From an uncultured Desulfosarcina sp. (GTDB lineage: Bacteria > Desulfobacterota > Desulfobacteria > Desulfobacterales > Desulfosarcinaceae), in assembly GCF_963668215.1 (NCBI RefSeq), contig NZ_OY764190.1:5456001-5520000 (forward strand): 64,000 nt of DNA, written 5' to 3'. The notes beneath the pieces were generated by a model. That model did no database searches and was not told where the DNA came from. It worked only from the letters and a program-made list of their open reading frames with translations. Below, piece by piece: positions 52,804-59,350 of the stretch. The position numbers and the translations under genes are program-made. The first letter of the stretch is position 1; the number at the start of each line of letters is the position of its first letter.

Positions 52804-54216
52804 ATGGAGATCACCGATTTCGCAAAAGGGTCAATCTGGGGGATTCGCGCGGGGGCCATGGAGGCCATGCTCCGGCGGATACCGAGCCCGGAATCCCTTG
52901 CCGCCCTTTCCATTCAGTTCAAGGAGGATCCGGAAGAGGACTTTGATTTCATGCTGCGTGACGGCGTGGCCATCATTCCGGTCAACGGGACCATCTTCAA
53001 ACGCGGTTCGATCTGGTCGTACCTGTACGGCGGGACACCGCTTTCCGTCCTGAACCGGGTGCTTTCCGCCGCCTTGGACGATGACGACGTCGAGGCCATC
53101 CTCCTGGACATCGATTCGCCCGGCGGCCAGGTGAGCGGTACCGACGCCTTTTCGGATCTCGTCTATTCCGCCCGCGAGCAAAAGCCGGTGGTGGCGTTCG
53201 CCAACGGCACCATGGCGTCGGCCGCCTACTGGATCGGCAGCGCAGCGGACCGGGTCATCGTCGAACGGACCGCCCAGGTGGGCAGCATCGGCATTCTCTA
53301 CATGCACAACGACTGGTCCAAATACGATGCGGATCTCGGCATCAAGGTCACCGTCATCTCCGCCGGGAAGTACAAGGCGGTGGGGAACAACGCCGAACCT
53401 CTGAGCGACGAGGCCCGGGCCATCATCCAGGCAGAGCTGGACCAGATCTACAATCTTTTCATCGAAACCGTGGCCCGGAACCGGGGCGTCGATGCCGGTG
53501 CCGTCCGGTCCGACATGGCCGACGGCCGGGTTTTCATTGGTCAGCAGGCCGTGGACACCGGCCTGGCGGACGATACCGGTACGTTCAACGATGCCCTTGA
53601 CGCCGCCGTGGAGCTGATCCCCGAGGCGAGCGGGCCGTCTTTTTACTTTTCACGAAGATCAGGGGCGGTCGCCCCTGGAAAGGGGTTTTCCATGAAGAAC
53701 GGACAGCAGGAAAAGGTCATGCCCAAAACGGCCGACCAACTCGCGGAGGTGTTTCCCGATCTGTGCGCCGAGATCCGGAAGCAGGGAGAGGACGCCGCCG
53801 ATACCGCCGCCATCGGCAAGCAGGCCGTCACCGGCGAACATGATCGGATTCTCGCCATCGCAAAAATCCATTTCGGGGAGGAAGTTGCCGGCAAGTTCGA
53901 GGCCGTGATCAATACCGGGGTCACTGCCGAGCAGTACCAGGCGATCCGTCCGGAGCCGGTGAAAAGCGAGGAGGAAAAAGCCATCGAGGCCGCCAAGGCA
54001 GAAACCCTGAAGGCCATCCAGGAGGCCGGCGCGGACAATCCCGGCGCCGGCGGCGGCGGTGATGACAAGGACTTCATGGCCGTGGTCGAGGAAACGGCGG
54101 AAAGAAAAAAGATCTCCAAAACCGAGGCCATGAAGATCGTTGCGAAGCAGAATCCCGAACTGCACCAGGCATTTTTGAAGAAGGCCAACAGCAGGCCGCA
54201 GCTGGTCAACGGATGA
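52804..54216 (+). CDS. Head maturation protease (S49/SppA-like) fused to scaffold, lambda gpC type
   Basis: 470 aa. The protease part (about 1-280) has S139 in N-G-T-M-A-S-A-A-Y-W as nucleophile and K189 in S-A-G-K-Y-K-A-V as the base, the dyad of SppA-type proteases; D-S-P-G-G (about 103-107) builds the oxyanion region. From about residue 297 the protein is helical and charged, the scaffold part. As in lambda gpC/Nu3, an internal start at 53692 probably makes the scaffold separately. The protease removes the scaffold during capsid maturation. Confidence 0.88.
   Translation: MEITDFAKGSIWGIRAGAMEAMLRRIPSPESLAALSIQFKEDPEEDFDFMLRDGVAIIPVNGTIFKRGSIWSYLYGGTPLSVLNRVLSAALDDDDVEAILLDIDSPGGQVSGTDAFSDLVYSAREQKPVVAFANGTMASAAYWIGSAADRVIVERTAQVGSIGILYMHNDWSKYDADLGIKVTVISAGKYKAVGNNAEPLSDEARAIIQAELDQIYNLFIETVARNRGVDAGAVRSDMADGRVFIGQQAVDTGLADDTGTFNDALDAAVELIPEASGPSFYFSRRSGAVAPGKGFSMKNGQQEKVMPKTADQLAEVFPDLCAEIRKQGEDAADTAAIGKQAVTGEHDRILAIAKIHFGEEVAGKFEAVINTGVTAEQYQAIRPEPVKSEEEKAIEAAKAETLKAIQEAGADNPGAGGGGDDKDFMAVVEETAERKKISKTEAMKIVAKQNPELHQAFLKKANSRPQLVNG
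53692..54216 (+). CDS. Nested scaffold protein (Nu3-like), same frame as the protease
   Basis: 174 aa from an internal ATG at 53692, preceded by GGAAAGGGG about 6 nt upstream, in the frame of the S49 protein. The product starts M-K-N-G-Q-Q-E-K-V-M-P and is largely helical with a Gly-rich hinge (G-A-G-G-G-G), as lambda Nu3 is. In lambda, Nu3 is the abundant inner scaffold made from inside gene C. The site is visible; its use is inferred. Confidence 0.6.
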   Translation: MKNGQQEKVMPKTADQLAEVFPDLCAEIRKQGEDAADTAAIGKQAVTGEHDRILAIAKIHFGEEVAGKFEAVINTGVTAEQYQAIRPEPVKSEEEKAIEAAKAETLKAIQEAGADNPGAGGGGDDKDFMAVVEETAERKKISKTEAMKIVAKQNPELHQAFLKKANSRPQLVNG

Positions 54217-54269
54217 CCGGTTCCACGCGGTAATCGCGTTTTCAATTTTTCAACCAAGGAGAAGCAATC

Positions 54270-54653
54270 ATGGTCGAGAGAAGAGATTTCAGCCTGGAGG
54301 CCGGGGCCGACCTGGCCAACCACCGGCTGATCAAGATGTCCGGAGGCAAGGCGGTCTACAATACAGCCACCAGCACTGACAACCCCATCGGCGTTTCCAA
54401 ATTGAATGCCAAGAACGGCGAGGATATCTCCGCCCACCCCATGAACAAGGAAGGGACCACGGAAATCACCGCCGCCGGCGCCATCGGCCAGGGCGCCGAA
54501 GTATTCGCCGCCGCCGAAGGAAAAATCCAGGCCCTGCCCGCCAGCGCGGGCGACTATCGCAGGATCGGTTTGGCCATGTCCGCTGCCAGCGGGGACGGGA
54601 GCATCATCGAGATCCTGCCATACGGTTACACCGATATCGTAACCGTCAGCTGA
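54270..54653 (+). CDS. Capsid decoration/cement protein (gpD-like, DUF2190 type)
   Basis: 127 aa, small and beta-rich: D-F-S-L-E-A-G-A-D-L (5-14), G-V-S-K-L-N-A-K-N-G-E-D-I-S and G-Q-G-A-E-V-F-A-A-A-E-G-K-I (about 72-85). This pattern, Ala/Gly-rich and without signal peptide, fits capsid cement proteins, and the place between protease and major capsid is that of lambda gpD. It trims the expanded capsid on the outside. AAGGAG lies before the ATG. Confidence 0.78.
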   Translation: MVERRDFSLEAGADLANHRLIKMSGGKAVYNTATSTDNPIGVSKLNAKNGEDISAHPMNKEGTTEITAAGAIGQGAEVFAAAEGKIQALPASAGDYRRIGLAMSAASGDGSIIEILPYGYTDIVTVS

Positions 54654-54718
54654 GGGTCCGGATTTCTCACGGATTTATCATTTCGTTTTCAATCAACTTT
54701 TAGCACAGGAGAAAAATC

Positions 54719-55723
54719 ATGCCTCAACCCACACAAAACACGGCGGTCAGCCGTCCGGACCTGGCGGTGGTGGTCAGCGAGTTTCGGGAGACGGCGGTCA
54801 CCGCGGCCATCGGTGCCAGGGTGATGCCCTATCTTCCGATGATCGAGCAAAGCGCCGAGTATCCGGTGATTCCCAAGGAGGTCATGCTCAAGATCCACGA
54901 GACGCGCCGGGCCATGCGCGGCAAGTACCCTTCCAGCGACTGGGAATTCGAGATGGGCTTCTACGCCACCCGCGAGAACGGCTGGGAAGAGAAGATCGAC
55001 GACCGCGAGCGCAAGCTTTACGCCACCCTGCTGGATGCGGAAATGGTGGCCACCCGGCGGGCCACCAAGATCATCGACCTCTCCACGGAGAAGCGCATTG
55101 CCGCCAAGGTGTTCAACCCGTCCAATTTTGCGCCCCACAATGTCTCAACCCCGTGGGACGTTCCGGCGTCCGCAACGCCCATCGACGATTTCAACGACGC
55201 CAACCTGGCCCTGCGCGCCCAGTGCGGCATGCCCGGCAACACCCTGATCATCGGGTTCTACACCTTCACCAAGGTCAAGAACTGCGACCAGATCGTCGAC
55301 CGCCTGATGTACACCTTTCCGGGCATCGACATCAACAGCATGACCACCCAGCAGCTGGCCGCCGTTCTGAACGTTCCGCGAGTGCTGGTGGGCGGCGCCA
55401 TCTATGACAGCGCCGACAAGGGCCAGGATGCGGAGATCGCCGACCTGTGGTCCAGTGACTATGCCATGCTCACCATCTGCTCCGATTCCCCGGACGTCTC
55501 CGAGCCCTGCATCGGCCGCAGCATGATCTGGACCGAGGAATCTCCCGGCAGCGGCGAGCCCGTGGTGGAGAGCTACCGTGCGGAAGGAAACCGCAGCGAC
55601 GTGGTCCGGGTGCGCCATGACAGCGACGAGCGCCTGCTCAAGTCCTACGATGAGGACGGCAACGTACAATCCGATATCGCCGCCGCCGTTTCCTACCTGA
55701 TGGGCAACATCAAAACCACGTAA
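54719..55723 (+). CDS. Major capsid protein (lambda gpE family)
   Basis: 334 aa. V-V-V-S-E-F-R-E-T-A-V-T-A-A-I-G-A-R-V (about 18-36) is the N-terminal arm; E-K-I-D-D-R-E-R (about 90-97) and N-T-L-I-I-G-F-Y-T-F-T-K-V-K (about 174-187) match the HK97-fold gpE group. It forms the icosahedral shell. Strong ribosome binding site (AGGAG) before the ATG. Spacing to the decoration gene is 65 nt. Confidence 0.86.
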   Translation: MPQPTQNTAVSRPDLAVVVSEFRETAVTAAIGARVMPYLPMIEQSAEYPVIPKEVMLKIHETRRAMRGKYPSSDWEFEMGFYATRENGWEEKIDDRERKLYATLLDAEMVATRRATKIIDLSTEKRIAAKVFNPSNFAPHNVSTPWDVPASATPIDDFNDANLALRAQCGMPGNTLIIGFYTFTKVKNCDQIVDRLMYTFPGIDINSMTTQQLAAVLNVPRVLVGGAIYDSADKGQDAEIADLWSSDYAMLTICSDSPDVSEPCIGRSMIWTEESPGSGEPVVESYRAEGNRSDVVRVRHDSDERLLKSYDEDGNVQSDIAAAVSYLMGNIKTT

Positions 55724-55765
55724 CCGGGCGGCGCGGTCTACCGCGCCTGCCTTTAAGGGTGAGTC

Positions 55766-56296
55766 ATGGATTTCGAAAAATTGTTGAGTTCGGATGAACA
55801 GGCCGCAATCGCCGTTCTCCAGGCAGGCGGTTTCAAGGCCTTCACCGATGCCAAGATGGCCGATGTGCGCGAACTGGACACCAGCCTGCGCCTGCGCACT
55901 TTCCGCAACCGGGGCCGATACCAACTGGTCCTGGCCTGCAAGGACCTTGAGGGCCGGCGGCTTCCGGATACCACTGCGGAGCCGGATCTGGACCTGTACC
56001 CGGGCCAGGATCATCGGCCAACCATTGCCAGCGTGGACGAACTCCGGGAGGCCTATCCGGATCTTTGCCGGCAGCTTCTCAACCAGGCCAGCCAGCCTGA
56101 AGCGGATCCCGTTCCGGAACTTCCTCCGGCCGAATTGAAACCGGTGGAGGAAATGTTCAAGGAGGAGCTGCTGGCCGAGGCCCGCACCTATCCGGAAATC
56201 ACCGGTGAGCACAAAATGAACAAGCCCGAACTGGCCGCCGCCGTCCAGGCCCGGCGGGACCGGTGCGCCCTGATTCATCGAACGTTCGAGGTCTGA
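55766..56296 (+). CDS. Head or head-tail accessory protein, unrecognised
   Basis: 176 aa, soluble. Position after the major capsid is that of lambda FI. The sequence has a short helical N-terminus (E-Q-A-A-I-A-V-L-Q-A-G-G-F), a beta-rich middle (Y-Q-L-V-L-A-C-K-D-L) and a C-terminal SAP-like part (E-E-L-L-A-E-A-R and K-P-E-L-A-A-A-V). No catalytic motif. Function inferred from place only. Confidence 0.6.
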   Translation: MDFEKLLSSDEQAAIAVLQAGGFKAFTDAKMADVRELDTSLRLRTFRNRGRYQLVLACKDLEGRRLPDTTAEPDLDLYPGQDHRPTIASVDELREAYPDLCRQLLNQASQPEADPVPELPPAELKPVEEMFKEELLAEARTYPEITGEHKMNKPELAAAVQARRDRCALIHRTFEV

Positions 56297-56298
56297 CG

Positions 56299-56628
56299 AT
56301 GTCCTTCGGTCCTGCTGCCAACGTGGCCTTGCAAAGGATTTACGCGCGCATGGGCGTCGATGCGGTTTTCGGCCCGAAATCCGGGGAAGCTATCCCGCTG
56401 CGGGTAATCAAGGAGGACGGTGTCACCCATGAACCGCTCAGCGGCATCGTCCAGGCGGCGGTATCCCAGATCGAGATTCAGTACATGCGTGCGGATCTCG
56501 ACCGTCGGGTCGTCAACGGCGAAACGTTTACCATCGGCGGAACGGTCTACACCGTCCATTCGATGAGCCCTTATCCGGATTCGTGGACGGAGTTCGAGGG
56601 CACTGCTTCGGTAATCGAGGGTACCTGA
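56299..56628 (+). CDS. Head-tail joining protein, gpFII-like by position
   Basis: 109 aa from the ATG at 56299, 2 nt after the previous stop. Beta-rich small protein: P-L-R-V-I-K-E-D-G-V-T-H-E, then R-R-V-V-N-G-E-T-F-T-I-G-G-T-V-Y-T-V-H-S (about 73-92) with the final M-S-P-Y-P-D. Size and place between capsid and gpZ fit a gpFII-type connector. ATGA-like overlap with the next gene. Confidence 0.6.
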   Translation: MSFGPAANVALQRIYARMGVDAVFGPKSGEAIPLRVIKEDGVTHEPLSGIVQAAVSQIEIQYMRADLDRRVVNGETFTIGGTVYTVHSMSPYPDSWTEFEGTASVIEGT

Positions 56629-57197
56629 TGGAAGTCAAGATTTCAAAAAGCGACCTGATCCGGGCCGAGCGGATGCTGACAGGGATCAAGAGCGGGTTCC
56701 CGAAGGCGTTCAAGCGGACCCTGGACAAGACGGCCAGCGGCACCCAAACCGACATGGTTGCATTCGTGCGGGAGCGCTACAACTACAAGGCCAAGGTATT
56801 GCGCGAGCGGATCACGGTTTACAAATGCCCCTCCTACAAGCACCTCAAATCAAGCGTCCGGTCAGTGGGTCCCGGGGTTCATCTGACGGACATCGCCCAG
56901 ACCCGGCAGACAAGCCGCGGCGTCACGGTCAACGTGAAGAAGGCCACCGGGAGGAAACTGATTCCCCATGCCTTCATCGCCCCCGGGCGACATTCCGGGA
57001 AGAAGATCGTTTTCATCCGGGAAACAATCCGGGGCAGACGGGTCGGCCGGTACCCGATTTCTCCCATTTATGCCTCGCATCCGGAAGTCATCTACAACAC
57101 CGCCGAGAACTGGCCGGAGATCGAAAAACAGGCCGATGCGCGGTTCAGGAAGAATTTCGACCATGAGGTCGAAGTCGTTTTGAAAGGCATTGCGTAA
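56628..57197 (+). CDS. Minor tail protein Z-like (gpZ)
   Basis: 189 aa from the ATG at 56628, overlapping the previous stop. Basic protein with F-K-R-T-L-D-K-T-A-S-G-T-Q-T-D-M-V and R-E-R-Y-N-Y-K-A-K-V-L-R-E-R-I-T-V (about 37-63), a pattern of the gpZ/tail completion family, and I-P-H-A-F-I-A-P-G-R-H-S-G (about 107-119) as its core. gpZ acts at the tail end that docks to the head. One base overlaps the next gene. Confidence 0.72.
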   Translation: MEVKISKSDLIRAERMLTGIKSGFPKAFKRTLDKTASGTQTDMVAFVRERYNYKAKVLRERITVYKCPSYKHLKSSVRSVGPGVHLTDIAQTRQTSRGVTVNVKKATGRKLIPHAFIAPGRHSGKKIVFIRETIRGRRVGRYPISPIYASHPEVIYNTAENWPEIEKQADARFRKNFDHEVEVVLKGIA

Positions 57198-57652
57198 TGG
57201 CCGACACCATCCGGGAAACCAACATCAAGGCGATCAAAACCGGGCTGGAGAATTTCGGTTCCTATGAAGTGATCGCCCCCTCCCCTACCCTCGTTCGCGG
57301 ATTCCTTGTTTTCGATGCGAGCGTCTATCCGTTGCCGGTGATCTCCATCATGCCGGGCGTCGAGGATGCGGAGCGGGAAGAGTACGGCGTTTCGGCCAAT
57401 ACGATGCCAATCGACATCTGGTGCTCGATCATGGCCGGCCAGGAGGAGATGTCCGAGATCGGCGAGGCCATCCTGGGAGAGCTGGTCAGGGCATTCATGG
57501 CATCGGTACCGGAGAATGTCCGCGATGCCTTCTATACCGGCGGCGGCCCGAGCTATCCGGACGGTATCGCGCAAAAGGTCCTGATGACGCTGGCGAGTTT
57601 CAACGTGGTCTACGAAACGGACCTCGGAGATCCATACAACCTTTCAGCATAG
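57197..57652 (+). CDS. Tail terminator protein, gpU-like by position
   Basis: 151 aa. Alternating helices and strands: I-K-T-G-L-E-N-F-G-S-Y, L-P-V-I-S-I-M-P-G-V-E, I-D-I-W-C-S and V-L-M-T-L-A-S-F-N-V-V-Y-E-T-D (about 128-142), as in small tail-terminator proteins that set tail length and join to the head. It starts on the last base of gpZ and lies before the tail tube gene, the order Z-U-V of lambda. Confidence 0.65.
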   Translation: MADTIRETNIKAIKTGLENFGSYEVIAPSPTLVRGFLVFDASVYPLPVISIMPGVEDAEREEYGVSANTMPIDIWCSIMAGQEEMSEIGEAILGELVRAFMASVPENVRDAFYTGGGPSYPDGIAQKVLMTLASFNVVYETDLGDPYNLSA

Positions 57653-57663
57653 GAGAAAAAACC

Positions 57664-58695
57664 ATGTCCACATCACAAAAGGCAAAGGTTCTTCTGGAAT
57701 TGGCCGCCTCCATGGTCGATTTCACGTTGATGGCCGACTCCGGGGACCATCAGATTTTCACCGTATCCGGCGGCCAGGTCTTCAGCGGCAAATCCGGCCA
57801 GGAACCGGAGCTGCGGCCCAACGGGATCACCGAGGGCACCCTTCTGCTTTCTCCCCATGCGAGCAACGACACGGTAACCGTGGCGGCGCACAAGGCATGG
57901 AGCAAGGGGGTCGAGTATTCCGTTGCGGCGGGCAGCCAGGCGGTGACCCGTCCCACCACCGAGAATTTTAAGATCTCCTCGGTCATCATGACCGATGAGG
58001 GCAATCTCGGCGAGGCCCAGGGAGCCGAGGGAACGGAGTTTTCAGAAACCCGCGGCGCCAATGGCGGACCTCCGTTGATCCCCGAGGATGCGGTCGAGCT
58101 TGGCCAGGTCCGCATGAATGCGCAGACACCGGCGGTCATCACCGCCAGCGAGATCTACCAGAACCCGGGCGACCATGCGGAGTACTACGATTCGCCGGCG
58201 GCGGAGATCTATCCCATCGGCGACGGCAACAAGGCGAAAACAGCGGCCGAGAAATACGCCCATGTGAAGTTCAACACGCCCTTGCCGCTCAGCCACACCG
58301 GTTCCGTTGCCAAGCGGGTCTACATCCGGTTTTACACGCCCCTTTTCACCACCCTTTCCAGGACATCGGAATTCAAGGCGGCGGAACTGGGGATCTCCAA
58401 ATCGTCCGAATCCTACTACCAGGGCGCGGGCGGGTCCGGTGCCATCGGTTCGGTATCCGCGGACAGCGTCGGCGACAGTTCGTTCAAGTACATCGCCAAG
58501 GACGGCATTACCGACCCGATCTTCAAGCTGTCCGGGGAGAAGGTGACGGCAAAGTTCTTCAGCGATGCGAACCGGTCCCCGTACATCCTGACCCAGGGCG
58601 TTCTGGGCGTCGACCGGGATTTCCCCTCTGGCAGCCAGAACAGTGCAACCATTACCGTTTACGCGGAACATCCTTCGGCGGGGTTTGATTCGTAA
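57664..58695 (+). CDS. Major tail tube protein
   Basis: 343 aa from the ATG at 57664 (AGGAG at 10 nt). The N-terminal half has Thr/Gly/Val-rich strands (F-T-V-S-G-G-Q-V-F-S-G-K-S-G), the central part P-L-P-L-S-H-T-G-S and F-Y-T-P-L-F-T-T. It is larger than lambda gpV. Position between terminator protein and the G/GT frameshift genes is diagnostic for the tube. No membrane segment. Confidence 0.7.
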   Translation: MSTSQKAKVLLELAASMVDFTLMADSGDHQIFTVSGGQVFSGKSGQEPELRPNGITEGTLLLSPHASNDTVTVAAHKAWSKGVEYSVAAGSQAVTRPTTENFKISSVIMTDEGNLGEAQGAEGTEFSETRGANGGPPLIPEDAVELGQVRMNAQTPAVITASEIYQNPGDHAEYYDSPAAEIYPIGDGNKAKTAAEKYAHVKFNTPLPLSHTGSVAKRVYIRFYTPLFTTLSRTSEFKAAELGISKSSESYYQGAGGSGAIGSVSADSVGDSSFKYIAKDGITDPIFKLSGEKVTAKFFSDANRSPYILTQGVLGVDRDFPSGSQNSATITVYAEHPSAGFDS

Positions 58696-59195
58696 TGGGC
58701 CTCCAGGAATTCCGGACAACCGACTACGAGCAGCGCACGGCGACGGTGCCCACTCCGTTAAAAAAGTACCCGTCGCTTGCGCCTTTCTTCAAGGACAAGG
58801 AACCCCAGGAGTTCGAGGTCCGGGCGCTTACCGGCGAGGAGATCTATACCGCTGAGCACCGGGTCCAGATCAACAAGGACCTGCCGGGCGCCATCGAAGC
58901 CATCATGAAACGGTTCACGGCGCAGCGGATCGATGCGGTCCTGGATTCCATGGGCCTGGGCGACAGCGTCCCGGACCAGAAGGTCTACGAGCAGGCGGTG
59001 ATCCAGTTCGGCATCGTAAAAATCGGCGGGGTCGAGGTCCAGTTGACCCAGGAGGATGCGGTCAAATTCCTGGACCATTGCACGGCGGCCGGCCGGCTGC
59101 TCTTCAAGAGAATTCTCACCCTTTCCAACATGGGAAACATCCCGTTGGGGGAATCGAACGCCTCTGGAACAACCCAAGGGTCAGAGACGCCCTGA
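58695..59195 (+). CDS. Tail assembly chaperone, gpG-like
   Basis: 166 aa, starting on the last base of the tube gene. Acidic, helical protein with E-V-R-A-L-T-G-E-E-I-Y (about 40-50) and F-L-D-H-C-T-A-A-G-R-L-L-F-K-R-I-L-T-L-S (about 124-143). A slippery GGGAAAC lies near its end and an overlapping -1 frame continues, so part of the ribosomes should make a G-T fusion. Both forms act as chaperones that load the tape measure protein. Confidence 0.75.
   Translation: MGLQEFRTTDYEQRTATVPTPLKKYPSLAPFFKDKEPQEFEVRALTGEEIYTAEHRVQINKDLPGAIEAIMKRFTAQRIDAVLDSMGLGDSVPDQKVYEQAVIQFGIVKIGGVEVQLTQEDAVKFLDHCTAAGRLLFKRILTLSNMGNIPLGESNASGTTQGSETP
59132..59138 (+). promoter_or_regulatory. -1 programmed ribosomal frameshift site
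   Basis: G-GGA-AAC in the frame of the G gene, the X-XXY-YYZ heptamer (lambda uses G-GGA-AAG). Slipping back one base moves reading into the frame that stays open to 59350. The G frame ends at 59195. Confidence 0.8.
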
Positions 59196-59350
59196 TACTG
59201 GGCTCCAGGGGCATTGACGGCAGCGGCGGTCAACGCTTCCTTTTCGAGATCATCCCGGACCTGTTTCCCCAGCCGTACCTTACCGACCTCGAGCGCCATC
59301 TCTGGGCGCGGTTCAACGATTGGCGCAGAGAAATAACCGGGCGGAAATAA
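59138..59350 (+). CDS. T extension of the gpGT tail chaperone (read by -1 frameshift)
   Basis: About 70 residues in the -1 frame beginning H-P-V-G-G-I-E-R-L-W-N-N-P-R-V and ending W-R-R-E-I-T-G-R-K. It has no start codon of its own that fits; it is translated as a fusion to G. The stop overlaps the tape measure start by 1 nt. The same layout, G with a T extension before the tape measure, is nearly universal in long-tailed phages. Confidence 0.75.
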   Translation, partial: HPVGGIERLWNNPRVRDALILGSRGIDGSGGQRFLFEIIPDLFPQPYLTDLERHLWARFNDWRREITGRK

